NCBI RefSeq assembly: GCF_000004075.3
Contig: NC_026656.2
Span: 1,736,001-1,800,000 of the forward strand
Direction of reading: 5' to 3'
Length of the DNA stretch: 64,000 nucleotides
Source: Cucumis sativus
Taxonomy: Eukaryota; Streptophyta; Magnoliopsida; Cucurbitales; Cucurbitaceae
Shown: piece after piece, positions 24,281 through 37,411 of the stretch
Numbering within the stretch: the stretch's first letter is position 1
How the letters are laid out: every line of letters starts with the position of its first letter
Notes under the pieces: generated by a model
Told to the model about the DNA's origin: nothing
Databases searched by the model: none
What the model saw: only the letters and a program-made list of their open reading frames with translations
Program-made: the position numbers and the translations under genes

Positions 24281-25939
24281 GATTTCGTCTCCAAAATTTA
24301 TATAAGTGGCCTTCATATTGATAGGCACGGATAAAAGTCTATCAATTTCTGTCATAGAATCCAAAATTTTGTTATAAATTGTAAATATTTTAATTTATGT
24401 TAGAGATAAAAATTATTATTTTTTAATTCATAAGAAGCACCTCAAAAAATATCATACTGTTAAATTTGGGTCATTCTTAACGTTATAAATAGTGTCAAAA
24501 CGAATATAGTTTAGCAATAATGACATAATCTTCCACCTCTCAATTGTGGTTTATTGCTAATAAAAAGTAAAATTTTATCATTTAAAATAGGGAATGGAAT
24601 CCACCAATTCTAGTTGTGGTCTAAATAAAAAATAGAATTCTTCTATATTTTCAACAATTTTGTCATTTAAAACAATCTTCCAATATTTATTTTGCATTTT
24701 TTAAAAAACATATTATCTATTAGAGTTTTCATTGGAAGTTTTAAAAAATGTATTCATCTATAGCATTTATTTTCAAATATAGCAAAATAGATCAAACTCT
24801 TTATAAAATATAACAAAACTTTAAATTACGTCGACAACAAATAAACAATAATAATATTTATAAGTTTCTATCATCCAAACAATCTAAAAATCTATTATAC
24901 TTCTCATTATTTTTACATTTTCTTAACTATAATAATAATAATTATTATTATTTTATTTAAATAATAATAATTTGGAGATATTAAGTTTATTAAGAGATTT
25001 GTATTTTTAAAAATCTAAATCCATTGAGAAAAATCTATGAAAAGTAACCCATCACTTTAATAATAAAATGGAAGTAGATATTTTAGAAATTATTATTATT
25101 ATGAGTAATGATTTAAATTGAAAAGTCAAATATGTCTTAAATTTTAGAACTTTATGCCATTTTCTTATTCCTTTCACATTAGCATTTTGTCACATAGGGC
25201 CACGCAACACATTCACTAACCTCTCATTTTCTTTTATTACTTTTTAAAATTTGTTTATACTTTTAATTCTAATCTCCAAAAAGAAGAAGAAGAAGAAATA
25301 AAAAGTAGTAAACAAATTAAATAGCCTAATATGCCAAATAACAATTTGTATGTTTCCTAGAAAAAGTTGATTAAGTATTGTTAATTTTATTTTAATTATT
25401 ACTGATTAAGTCGGTGGGTTTTTAATTAATTCAATAAATTGTTACAAAGGGATGTGATAATGAAGGTTTGAGTAAATGATAGGTGGGGATGAAAAATTGA
25501 GAGGAAATTCCATTGGAAAATGATGCATTCATGATAATGACTTTTTTCTAATTTTGGTTTCTCTTCTTTTTGCATATTGTTTTCATTTAAAAGTATTTCT
25601 CTCTCTCAAATCGAAATGGACAAGTTGGATTTTTTATTGAAAAAATATCATTTTCGTTCATATATTTAAATCGAGTTTCCATTCTTTATAACATATTTGA
25701 GAAACTAAACTTAAAGTTTATTAAGAATACAAGAACTAAAGTTTGATATTTGAAAATATGATGACTTAAATTAAACGAATTCAAAATATAGAGATTAAAT
25801 TGACATTTTAATCGGTTTCATCTAGTTTGTAGAAGAAATTCGATGTTTTGTTTAGGAATTATGGAAATGATACTTGAAGCAAAAGTTTGTAGTAAGAGAA
25901 AAATAAGTTGAAGGGTAGATTTATAAATACAATGGGTAT

Positions 25940-26065
25940 AAGATTGTAGTGTGAACTTTTAAGTTTGTGCCTAATAGATTCGTGAATTTTTAATTTTGTA
26001 TCTAATAAACTTATATTTTTTCTGATATTCTAAAAAATGTATGAATATATCAAATTAAAGATTCA
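25940..26065. repeat. Copy of a dispersed repeat made of 'CTAATAG-GTGAA-TTTT' words
   Basis: The segment carries two or three imperfect units of the form TTTAAGTTTGTGCCTAATAG and TTTTAATTTTGTATCTAATA. Similar words occur near 46045-46130 and 51390-51590. I associate this wording with a very common interspersed repeat of cucurbit genomes, but cannot confirm it here. Confidence 0.4.
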
Positions 26066-26073
26066 TAGGTGAT

Positions 26074-26535
26074 TTTGAAAGGATCTTTTGGTTCTTCCAA
26101 TATCAATAGGTTAATTGTTGCGACCTTGTATATTTCAAAAGGAAAAAAAATCAGATCTGAAAGAGAGTATTTAGGTTCTCCTATTAACTAAAAAATGTAT
26201 CATGCTTAAATGATCTGACTAGGGCTTATAGTAATGGGAGAACTGGATCGATTCCAGTGTAAGATATCTAACGAGACTATCGTTGGAGTTGATATCACAT
26301 TCAAAGAGAAAGATATCAAATATCTGATGATTTTTTTGTTTATCATACAGATATGATCAGATCCGCAAGAAGCATGATTGAGAAATATTGGATCGTCTAT
26401 AAAGAGATGAAATATAATCAACTTGAATTCGGGACAACAATTCGAAATCTTAGTGAAACACTAGATTTGTTATCTCATGTTTGCTTTTCGTGAAAAAAAT
26501 ATCAATTGGAATGGAGAGCTCCTTCAAACAACAAG
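26074..26535 (+). pseudogene. ycf2: Nuclear copy of part of plastid ycf2 (NUPT)
   Basis: The plus strand reads like the 5' part of chloroplast ycf2, in sense orientation and with many substitutions and small deletions. Long identical words I recognise include GGTTCTTCCAATATCAATAGG, CAAAGAGAAAGATATCAAAT, ATAATCAACTTGAATTCGGG, CGAAATCTTAGTGAAA and TTGTTATCTCATGTTTGCTT. The order of these words matches ycf2. Stops and frame breaks show it is not functional; a plus-strand open frame at 26477-26701 only partly overlaps it. The copy seems to stop at about 26535, after CTTCAAACAACAAG. The following 150 bases look unrelated to ycf2 and I cannot place them. No neighbouring nuclear gene uses it. Confidence 0.85.
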
Positions 26536-27479
26536 TTTGAAAACTCAAATCGAAAAAATTAGATTAATTAAATTGAGTATGAATTATTATTTTCTAGTCG
26601 GTTTAAGATGTCAATGTCCAACAATAACATGGCTTTATGGTCCCATTTCATTTCTATTATTAATTGCATATCAAATACCCTTTTACCTAACATTTGGTTG
26701 AGAATTTTGAATGTGCGTAGTTCATATCTTCGATAGCATTAAAACTTAAATTTCTTACATTACTCGTGAAATTCTCTTTAAATGTCAAAGTTTTGATCCT
26801 CTATCTAGAAGATGTACTAAAAATTGTAGTTCAAGTTAAAGCAAGTTCACATATATGCGCCATATCAATCACCTCGTAAATCCAACAACTTTAAGATTTT
26901 GACATTTGAAACGTACGATTGAATCTAAATTTGATGATTCGTAGAAAGATTAGACATGGAACCAATTTTATATTTCTAGAAGGAAGGAATAAAGTGGATT
27001 AAATTAAAAGTGGTTTTTGGTTAGCCTTATATCTAAAAAGTGGACAACTTTAATGTTCAGCTTCTTTCTTTGTTCCACTTTTACCACTACTTCTACTGTT
27101 TAACCTCATGATTTACAAGTTTCTTCATCCATAAATATTCTATTATCTTGCAAACAACTTTCCCACATTTTAACAATCTAATTCAACTTTTGTTCTTTTT
27201 CTTCCTTTTTCCTACTTTCAACACTTGCATATTATACCATCCACCATTTTTCATATCCTGATCAACAAAAAGAACCATATCACTGTCACTTCTTTTTCAT
27301 ATATTGATGCGTTGTCCCGTTTTCTACTTTTCTTTCTTTGGTTAGTTGGTTTTGTTGTTTTCAATTTAGGGTGCTTTAGCTAATCTGCTTACATACGAGT
27401 TAATGAAGTGGAAATCGCTTGTAGGTACACAAAGAGAATCGTGTTCAAAGAAAGACAAGTTCAAGCCAACGAGATTACA
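26536..27479. other. Intergenic DNA after the ycf2 copy
   Basis: An open stretch of 74 codons (26477-26701) begins inside the ycf2 copy and continues into a hydrophobic segment. I do not recognise it, and it could be a second organelle-derived piece. The remainder is AT-rich with no gene seen. Confidence 0.35.
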
Positions 27480-27930
27480 AAAGGTATGAATGAGTTGGAT
27501 GGATGTAATTCCCACTTAAGTGAAATTAACTGCTTTCTCGACACGTACTAGTAATAATTGGTCTCGATTGTTGAGTGAGAAAAAAGTGATAGAACTGATG
27601 TAGGCTAACATAAATAACATTTGAAATATGAGATACATTGTTCTTTCTTAGCCTCCCAAAAAACAAACTATATCACAATCAAACAATAATCACAGGTACG
27701 AACAAGTTGGATAGCCAGTTAACATAACATTCCTAGTAATTATCATACTCTTTAAGAGAAACTGTTTGCTTTCTTTCTCAACAGAAAATGTTACTACTTG
27801 GTTTTTTCATGAAAAAGTGATGGCAGAATTACTGTAAGTTTAACACAAAATAGAATTCAAAATATAAGCTTTAGTACGTTTCAATCTTGAAAAACAAACA
27901 ATATCATGATAAAAAAGCAATCAGAAGAGA
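27480..27930. repeat. Degenerate tandem duplication of about 220 bases
   Basis: Two successive blocks (about 27480-27690 and 27692-27930) share words in the same order. These are AGGTA(T/C)GAA.(G/A)AGTTGGAT, CTAGTAAT, CTTTCTC.ACA, GAAAAAGTGAT, a GAACTGATGTAGGCTAACA or GAATTACTGTAAGTTTAACA variant, AACAAAC.ATATCA and AAACAATAATC or AAAGCAATC. Divergence is high, so the duplication is old. No coding potential is visible. Confidence 0.6.
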
Positions 27931-29130
27931 GGCAACAAAGTTGGTTTCTCTCTCTCCAATTATAACGTAGAATCAATCACATGAAATAGGTTAAGGAGGC
28001 ACCAAAGAGTAATGGCCTTGGGAAAGAGATTGAGATGTTTAGAAAGGAAATTGATAATATAAAAGAATATCTAAAGCCACAACCCACATGCAAACATAAA
28101 AATGGGCCACAAAAACAAAGGTTTTTAAAGTGACTACAAGGATTCCAGCCTTACCTTGGATGCCAATCAGCAAATCATTTTATATACAAGCCAACCTAAG
28201 AAAGATGCCTTATTTTGTTGTATCTCTAATCCAACAACATCCAACTTTTTATGGGGTAATGCCAACAATGTAGAGCCCCATAAGCAAGTGGTGGACCTTG
28301 ACATTGCAAAATGTTCTCTCTATTGGAAGCAAATACAGCTATATGTTAAATGTGCAAACCTAGATCTATTCTTCAAATCAAGATCTTTTCAATCATCAAA
28401 TCTAAGTTTGCACTTCAATTTTTAATTCATAGTATTAAACGCTTTTCTAAAAGAGTTCATATTCATGCATAAACATTAAACAAGATGCAATCAAGATCTA
28501 ATCACACTAACACATTACATTGATTCAAATTCCAGATGATCCATGTCATAGTACTTCGATCACTACCAAAATTGACCGAATATCATTGTCCGTCTTAACT
28601 CATGCTTGATAAAACATTCACATCAGCGACTTCAAGATTCACAAACTATCTAATTCCTATGGTCTCAACTGTAATCACAAGATAGCTGACACCAATCCAC
28701 GACCTTAGTGTCAAATATAAACCATATTTGCCTAAAAAACGAGTCAAAGGAAAGAGTAACAATTAAGTTTTTGACACGTATAGTACAAACCAACCATATA
28801 TACACGCAGACGAGATCATGTGGGTGGTCCCTCAAATTGAATACAAGAACACATAGATAACAAACGTAAGAGTGCTTCAAATTTTTGTGCAATTACTCTA
28901 TTTCTCTTCCATATCAACATTGTTTGTAACTTAAAAAAGGCAAATACAAAGGGAAAATGAGTGTTGGAGCTCTCTTAATAAGGGTAAAACATATGAAATT
29001 CAACTGGAGCAGTCTTGCAATCTCAGATGGAAGACAAATCACAGTTTCAAGAAGCAGAAGATGTGCTTTATAAGGACTTGATCTAATAGTTTTATGGTCA
29101 TTCACAAATATGGGAACACTGTAAATTCAA
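27931..29130. other. Intergenic DNA downstream of the CIP73-like gene
   Basis: No convincing gene. An 89-codon open frame at 28156-28425 starts at TTG, has no recognisable domain and looks accidental. The part above about 29130 is probably the 3' untranslated region of the minus-strand gene. Confidence 0.4.
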
Positions 29131-29442
29131 GAATGCTTTCATTTTACTTCTTTTCCATTTCGGGTTCCAGCTACGGGGCAAAGGGGGGCGAGGGGTAAAA
29201 TAGTAATGTCACACAATATCGTACAAGGTGATGGGGGAGGGTGGAGCCAAGGGAGGGAGAGGAAATGCAAAAAAAGAGAATGAAAAATAGTACACTTAAT
29301 TGGCAAAGGCTGTGGTGCTCTCCTTGAAACTCTCAAAATGAATTCCACCATTAATTTGACTCTGTTTGGTGATAATTTTTCGTTCCCAGAAGTTTGAAGG
29401 TGCAATTGCAGATTAAGATCCCATCCATAATATCTAGTTGCG
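29130..29442 (-). other. Probable 3' untranslated region of the CIP73-like gene
   Basis: DNA downstream of the stop at 29443-29445. It shows several open frames on both strands which are shadows. A natural stop follows the conserved KD ending, so this is untranslated in the predicted message. Confidence 0.5.
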
Positions 29443-32400
29443 TCAATCTTTCTGCAATAAGAAAACATAAAACAAAGATAACTCTGCTTAGCATTACTAA
29501 TATTATATTTATAATCCATTCCTCGATTACACTTCATGATGAAATATTTGCCCAGACCCAGATCATAGATTATAAAAAAAGCTAAGACACCATTGTGGGG
29601 AGTTTTCCTAGTTCTCTGTTTTGGAAATTTTGATGCTTTTATTTTGTAAACGAAAACCAGACTTTTCATTGAATTAATGAAAAGAGTAGTGTTCAAATTA
29701 GAAAAGATCGAAGCTTGATACTAAAGCTTGGAAACTTCGCTTTTTAAACACTTTGCTCAGTTTTGAAATTTTAAGAACACTTTTAAAACCTGGAGAAAAT
29801 TTCCAAAAAAGGAAGAGAGAGAGAAACCCTTTTAAAATCTCATTTGATAATACGATGAAGTAAAATTTCTACTTTAAGATTTCAAAAACATTTCTAAATA
29901 GCAAACTAGAAACAAATGGGTTATTCAACAGGCACCTAAATACTGTGTTTTATAATTTCAGAATTTCCCTAGGATTTTAGAACAAATTTGCAAAAGACTG
30001 CAAAACAAAGAAAATTTACACATGGGTATCAGAGACTACCACAACGGCCAAACACACCACAAAAGCCCCCAGTTCAATGCACCTATATGTTCATACTTAC
30101 TCTTGAAAGAACAATTGGCACAGCAGGTATCATATTACCAACCCGAGTCAAATTATAACAACATTATCTGGTGATATGCATGCATGGAATGATTAAATCA
30201 ATCAAACAAATATATATAAACAATGATATTTTTTCAGTGAAAGCACCTTTTGACGTTTTGAGCTTGGAGCACCTGCTTCTGAATCACCACGCCTGCGAGA
30301 TGTTTCGGCATCCCGATTTGAAGCCTGCAAAAACCCACTTTTTTAGATCTTTGTTGAAAAAGAATGTGCATATGAAGATGCAGAATGGAAATTCAAGCTT
30401 GTCTCATTTTCAAGTCTGCATGGAGTCATAATTTGCAACAGATAAATACTGCTTGTTCAAAATGAGCAGCACAATGAATAGATCACAGGCGGTCTTGTCA
30501 GAATTGCTTACTTGTGCAGAAGAATCTGGAGTGTTTTGACGCTCAGAGGCATTTGCCTCTACTGAAGGCATATCTGGCTCATTGCCTCCTTGTGCTGTAA
30601 ATGGCATGATTTGGTGAAATATGTTGGACAAAAACATTCCTTCGTCAGTAGTTCTTGATTCTGATTCTTGAACATTTGCAATAGAACTTGATGCCATTGA
30701 ATGATGAGCAGGAATAGAACCACTAATCTCCTGGAAACTGGCATCTTCAATGTTGATTTCACCACCGGGAAAGAGAGTCCGAAGAAACTGGACAACATTA
30801 CTGGGAACTTGTCGTTCAGACTCCAGGGTACCTTGGGCCCCACCTGTAAAAATATGTTGACGTCAGTACTATGTGCATTCGATAATACTCACACCTGCTG
30901 CCTTGAACCCTGATTTTACGACTGCAAGTCTCTATTTAAAGGAATAAACAATGCATAATCAACTAATTTGTAATAACAATAGGCTAGTGGATCCCATTGC
31001 CCCCTTCCTGACTTTGTATCTGATCTTTTCAATGAATATATGAACTGTTTCTAACTTACAGATGTAGGATTAAACTTCCAACAAAGTTAGGCATGTAAGG
31101 CAATAGACTAAATATGCAACATCAATAAATTCATAGTTCCAATATTTAATAAATTAATCTATCCTATGCCTCAAAATAAAAGGATTACCATCCCTTGCAG
31201 CATCTTCAACATTTTGCTGTTCTACAACAGATTCAAGAATGGTATGTTGCTCACTCTGGAGGCCAGTAGACTGACGCTCTGATGAAGCTTGACTTCCTCG
31301 CTCGGCCCTCGCATTTCCTGAAGCAGGGTGAGGAAATCTTCCGAGAACAGGATAGTATAACCCAAATGAATTACCCGAAGAATTTGAAGGTAAGCGGCTA
31401 AAGGGTCCAGGTAATGCTGCAACCATGGTTCTAATTGGCACTACTCGCACTCCAGATTCTCCACCCACACTTGGGCCCTCTACGACCCTAGTGGTTGCTT
31501 GATTAGTGGAATTTTCACCCGCACCTCTGGCTGCTTCTTGTTGCCCTGAAGTCTGTTGAGCTCCACTGCGTTCCTCTGGATTGCCATTTGATGCCGTAGT
31601 TGGTGAACCTAGAAATTAGTAGAAGTAAATATAATTTTTCTAAACATCCAACAAAAGAAGAATAGTTAAGAAAAGGCCAAGTCTGTAGGTTACCCCTTCG
31701 AATTTGTATGTCAATGCGCCTTGGGAGAAATCCAGAACCAAGACCATGAATTAGTGCAGAGCCAGGCTGCATGGTGCCCATGGGAACTGGGCCTAAGCTT
31801 GCATTTTGTTGGAAGGGAAGAGGCTGTTGATAGAAGTTAATATTAGTAGAAGAAGGTATACACTCAACCCAGAAAATAGTCAAAACCCAGCCAGGTATGA
31901 AAATATTACCTGAACCATTATAGGATTTGGACCAGTTTGGGAAATGAAAACCGCAGGTCCTGCATTAACAACAGCTTCTGACTGCAGATCGTACATCAAA
32001 TTGAAATAAATGCACCGAATGTTAAGATACCATCCAAATAATGAAACATAGAAAGAGAGAAATGACGAAACCATATAAATTAAAAGGAAACCATGGGGAA
32101 AGAAAAGGAAGAAAAGAACATACAGGATTTTGACCCATTCGCAATGTCATCATAGTGCGACCAAGTTCTAGGAGATATGCACCTAGGTTATTGAATAGAA
32201 CTCCACTTCTCCATGCAGAAGACTGAGTGTTCATCCTTAATGTCGGATCAGTAACATTTCTGTGATTCTCCAGTTGCCTTGCGAGTTGCTACCAGCAAAT
32301 AAAGTATAAAAAATAAATTGTGTTCTCCTCTTAATCAACAGAAGAAACGGCTATAAGCTCTTATGTTAGAACTTGCTTTTATACTATAACTCATCAAAAG

Positions 32401-35400
32401 GGAAAAAACGAAACCTAGTTCCTTCATTAAGAAAACAATATTGAACCATTTGCATACACCAATAAGTTCACTAGTTGAAACAAAACGTATGATAAAATAA
32501 AGGACTAATTATCAAACCCTTTATAGAAGAAAGGCCAAAATTTTACACTATTTGTGAGTATTAGATAGTTAGAACGCACAAGTAGGCACTCTGAGACTTC
32601 CCCTGTAAGCATTTGTCTGGTAGAAAGCATGACTTCAGCCAACGATGCAGGAGTTGGGAAACTTTCTTGGGTGGTACTTGGACGAGATGAGGAATTAGAG
32701 CTGCTCTCCTCATCTCCATGAATATTAGTTTCTTGGGCATTATTTCCTCCAACTCTGCCTGCCAACCATTTCATGATAAACAAATATTATACACACACAT
32801 GAGGAGACTTTCATAAGATAAGTTGTCAAACGGAACTCAACATACCAATATTTTCAAAATCACGCCTCATATTTCCAAGGTTTTGAGACAAAGTTGTCAA
32901 AGAATCAGGAATCACCTGCAAACACCAAGAATCACTACCATTCGTTTCAACCAGATGAATTTCAGGAAAAAGAAAAAAACAACTCATGGAATGAAGTACT
33001 GAAGTACAATAATAGCCCAAAAATAATGTCAGTAGTTGGTACTTGCTTGTTTGTTTTGCAAAGGTTGCTTCCGTTTTTAGAAGTCAAAAAACATCTAATA
33101 GTATAGCCGTTCAACTATACTTCTACTTGAAAATAAGGGTAACTTTGATTTTTGTTGATAGAAATCACATAGAGTGCAAGCAGTAGTTCAGTGAACCCTG
33201 GACAAATTGACTTTTTTGAAAATACATAATGTAAATCTTAAGCTGAAAAAAGACTCTTGAGCACCTAAGAATCCTCAAATTTCAACTTACAGGAGGAGGG
33301 AACGATCCTAATGAAGGAATTGATGGATGTCCAGAAGTGCCATGAAACCTATCAGAAAGTGGCCTTGAGCCATTGTCACCAGATTGATGCTGGTTCAAAT
33401 CTATCATCCCAGCTGCAATCACCCGTTCTCCAGATCTTTGTTGGTCAATTTCCTTCAGTCATCATAATTCATATGAGCAGGATAGAATCATACATACGAA
33501 GACACAAGATGAACAGACAACTAAGGAACCTAGAACTTACCCTGACAACATCCATCCCATCACTGCCAGTTACAGAATTTGAAAGTCCAATTGAACTTAG
33601 AACGGCAGACACAATCTGTGCAGGAAAAAAAGTGTTTAGTTACACACCTAAAACAGACTATACTAAGAACCTGAAAGAACGTCTTCATCCTCCTAGACTG
33701 ACCCTGTTGATTTCTGGGGGCATACCATCCCCTTGAACAGGCATACTAAAAGTTTCAATCACCACACCCGGAGCCACCCGATTGCTATGAACACGACTCG
33801 TACTTGAATTTGGATCAGTCTCTGCAAACAACTTTCAGAAATAGAAAGTTAGTCAATACAGCAATGGTATTGGTAGAATGTCAGTTTGAAGCATAGTTTG
33901 AAGTGATCTAAGCGGTGAAGCAAAATAAGAAATTCCATCTAATTTATCTGAGTCTAATATGATTTAAGTTGTGCAACGGGATTATGGTAGAGCAACACTA
34001 CAAAATTAGGAAGTACAAAGGTCCCTTCAACCCTCTATTTCTGATTTGGAAAACTGCAGGTCTTATTGATAAAACAAGAAGAAAATTTTGCATCGAGCTA
34101 AGTGGAGATCCAGGGAATACAATCCAAAGAGCACACAAAAAAGCATACCAAGTAAAAGCCAAAAGCTTTGGCTAAACGTCTCTCACAACTTCTACATTCA
34201 TCATTGAAAATTCTTTAATTCCTTCCAAATAAAATATTTCAAAAAATAGCTTTAGACTACATCAAGCCATAAGATCGTTGCCTCAGCCTTAAGTTATGCC
34301 GTACAAGGGGAACAGCATCGATTAAACATGTGCTTCTGATTCTCTTTGTCGGGTACATGCTGTTTTGGGGACACAGCCACCATAGGATGCTTCTTCTCCA
34401 TAGTACGCCAATTCCTGCCAGTTCCTTCCGTCCATGATGCTTCATCATAGTGATGATTTGTATTTCATCTCTCTCCTTCCCTAGCAACTATGAATTAAAA
34501 GGTCACACACTCTCCCTTCTTTGTTCCCTTCCACAATGCTTCCTGATATGAACTGCCTGGTCTTCTTTCTAGCATTAGTGATAATGCTGAAATTTTGGAC
34601 TTGACATAATCGCTATACCAGTAGTCCATGCCTCACAACTTAAAAATTATGCAGTCATGCCTATATATATGCCTCAAGGTTGCCTTCAGTCTTTTATAAC
34701 AAACGAGAGTAACAGGTTTTGCTTTCAAGAGATATGCAACAAGGATCATAGAAAATATTTAATTCAGCATTGTCTATGAAGGAATTTTTTTGCATGAAAG
34801 CAAACCGAACCTGGCCGATTGGGCAAAGTCTCTGATGGTGGAAGAGGCTGTCTGACAACCAAATGCAAGGTGTGACCGTCTTCAACATCTACCTCCCATT
34901 AAAGAACACCTTACCATAGATTTTCAATTGAACGGTCATGTGAACACTAGATATGTAATAATAAATGACTTGCAGTACAGCATGAAAATCCACCCTACAC
35001 AAGAGGGGGTTTTTTTCTTCTTGCTTTTAGTGAATGACATGGCTTTCATCGAGAATAAAGAATGAATGAATGAATGAATACAAGGGCATATAAGAAAAAA
35101 GTCAACAAGGAAAGCTACAGAAAGGGGCAAGAGAAATAAGCCATACGCGTAACAAATCATCGCAATAAATGTTTGGTGGCAAAGCCCTATAAATTCAACG
35201 AATCTAACAAATCGCCGAACTTCACTTGAAGATCTCTAGAGCGCTAAAAAAATTCTATTGTTTCTCTCACAAGTTTAAATCAAAACCACGTATACAACAC
35301 AAGCACAGTCCAAGCAGCCTATATAGTATCTGTGAGCAGTACTTAATAAATACAATATCTCTACACCCAATTTAGCCTGAAACTTTATCCAACCGAGAGT

Positions 35401-36553
35401 ACTTTCTAATAGGAAATATGAAAACTTTGTTTTGAAAATACATAAAAAGTAATCTTATCAAACATATTTATATATAACTAAGTCTTTACTGAAGGGTGCT
35501 CCATCTGGGAATTAAAACAAAGTATTCATAGCAAAAGAAGAACAAAAAAAAAGGTAGAGCACACTAATATTAGCCACAAACTTGGATCTCTCCCAGATCT
35601 TCGATAAATCTTTAAACTTATCACTGAAAAGCAGCAACCCTTACAGTTAGCTCTTTTCTGGATGAATAACCAAGACTTGAGCACAATCTTGATCCTCCTT
35701 GATTATGATATCCCATAGCCATACTTTCACGGGAAGCTATTTCTTTTATATTTTCATTAAACTTTTGATATATTCTTGCTTCTATGCAAATCAGCATACA
35801 AAAATACCAAGTAAAATAGGCTGAGTATTCAGTTACAAAATTTCCATGTTTTTTTCACTTTTCATTGATCTTGCACACGTGGATCTGTATTGTATATAAG
35901 TATAAAGACATGAATCACATATTATCTCAGGACTCGGTGAAAATCCTAAATAAAGGAGCACTTCAAATCACAAGAATATCAATTCAATCAATGTTTTGTG
36001 AAAAGTAAAGGCATATAGTAAAATTATATAGAGGATACGGTAGGCAGACAAGAGCTGATCATCCTTGAGAACTTTTCCTCGACATATAAGACGTTGTTGT
36101 TCTGATAACACACCAGTTACAGAAGCAATTTGTTCTTTCAAAGCAGGGACTGGCATCTATACAAGTTTACAAAAATTAATTTTTGTGAAACGGAAACGAG
36201 CCTCTTCAATAGATCTTCATTGAAGCCACAAAACTTGAATAAAATTCAAATACCCATTTAACTTATCACATTTCTAGCAACTTAACATGTTAACTTGAAA
36301 TGTCCCAGGAAAGCGGCACTGAAATTCTTTAAATTATAAATACATTTTAAAACATCATCTTGAGTTAATTGATCAGAAAAATTAACTTTCCTTCAACCTT
36401 TATGACCTAAGAGAAAGTGAAGATATTAACCTGTTTATCCACTCTGAGAGTATAAATTTGTGAATCTAAAGTTTTTAACTTAATCTCAATAGTGGTTTCA
36501 GACCCATCAGCCTCACCACAGCTGGTAGCTTCGCCAATAAAATTGCTTCCCAT
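29443..36553 (-). CDS. CIP73: Ubiquitin-like-domain protein, CIP73/BAG6 (Scythe) type, fifteen exons
   Basis: Exons in transcription order: 36553-36431, 36156-36039, 34888-34811, 33821-33703, 33615-33541, 33452-33291, 32915-32846, 32758-32580, 32288-32124, 31981-31910, 31823-31694, 31608-31189, 30843-30512, 30324-30247, 29451-29443. Total 2130 nt, 709 residues; all phases agree. The first three exons encode a ubiquitin-like fold (about residues 21-97, from TTIEIKLKTLDSQIYTLRVDKQ-type strand through EDGHTLHLVVRQP). The rest is low-complexity and Gln/Ser/Pro-rich with conserved blocks, including LGAYLLELGRTMMTLRMGQ, and a basic end SSKRQKKD. This matches plant Scythe-N proteins; the Lotus relative CIP73 binds the symbiotic kinase CCaMK, and animal BAG6 is a chaperone for mislocalised proteins. 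Which role applies here is not readable from sequence. A non-coding leader exon is likely at about 37412-37640 with an intron to 36556. Confidence 0.9.
34889..36038 (-). other. Second intron of the CIP73-like gene, with a retroposon-like insert
   Basis: Intron of 1.15 kb. Around 35028-35130 the plus strand reads CATGGCTTTCATCGAGAATA, then (GAAT)n, then ACAAGGGCATATAAGAAAA. I associate this pattern with the 3' end of a dispersed retroposon family in cucurbits. Confidence 0.45.
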
Positions 36554-36558
36554 ACTCT

Positions 36559-37411
36559 GAAAACAAGGAAAAAGAGTAAGTTACTCCCGTTGTATCCCTT
36601 AAAATGGAAAATAAAGCTTGCAGTGCTTGGTTCTGTGGCATGATAAATTGTAACTAATTGCTATCCCGACTACAGAAATTAAGGAAGCAAATTGCGTTGA
36701 ACTAATTGAGAGACATGCATGAAGCATAGACATCATGATCGAAAAATTGTAACTAACGCCTTAACTGCAATCTTTTTTTTTCTAATATTGCTACAGATGA
36801 AACATGCTTTTTGGTGTAAAACAAAAAATTCACTTTCTTCGACAACATTTGCACATAAGCTTTGATATGCTAAGCCCATAACCAGAAGACATCCCATCTA
36901 AATTTCAAAATAATAAATTAGGTTCAACCACCTAATTGAAAGAAAATTAAGACACTTCCTCTTTATTCTATCCCTCCTCCTCCGGGTTCTCTTCACCAAT
37001 GCTAATCAAAGTTAAAAACTTATCATAAGTGAGAAACTCTTTCAACACCCATCATCCATTTAAAACGATCAGCCATTGAATTCAAAAAATAAATCACAGG
37101 GGAAAACAAAAAGACACAATCCAAGCCCTAAGTTAATTCAGCGTCTCCACAAGAGCAGAAATACCACAGACAAGTAAGCTGTCTAAGAATCAAAACCCAG
37201 TTGAGAAAAATGAAAATCAAGCAAAAAGAACAATCATAGGGTTCCCAAATCAAAACAACGACAAGGGGATTCAAGATTCACCCCCTACAAGAAAACAGAA
37301 CACTAATTACAACAAAATTTCATATTGGGAAAAAAGAAAAAAGACCCAGATGAGGAAAAAGATGGAGGAATCAGAGGAAGAGAGAGTGAAAAGAGGGAAA
37401 ATAATGAATAC
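36559..37411 (-). other. Leader intron of the CIP73-like gene
   Basis: The acceptor (TTTTCAG on the minus strand) lies three bases before the ATG at 36553. A donor GGTATTC with GT at 37411-37410 is the likely 5' end. The leader exon beyond it is purine/pyrimidine-rich. The donor choice is inferred. Confidence 0.5.

Larger units (their letters stand above)
23135..26073. other. Intergenic AT-rich DNA upstream of the PP2C gene
   Basis: No supported gene. It contains a (TA)n tract at 24248-24273, A-rich tracts at 23808-23830 and an AATAAT/ATTATT inverted stretch at about 24931-24977. Near 25950-26060 there is a repeat built of TTAAGTTTGTGCCTAATAG-like words. Confidence 0.5.

Noticed and set aside
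28156..28425. 89-codon open frame on the plus strand
   Set aside because: Starts at TTG, lacks any recognisable motif and has no promoter or splice context.
29139..29696. 185-codon minus-strand frame
   Set aside because: It overlaps the last exon and 3' untranslated region of the CIP73-like gene in another frame and ignores the conserved KD ending.
34257..34487. 76-codon minus-strand frame in a CIP73-like intron
   Set aside because: Lies wholly in intron 3 between well-supported exons and has no homology I can recognise.
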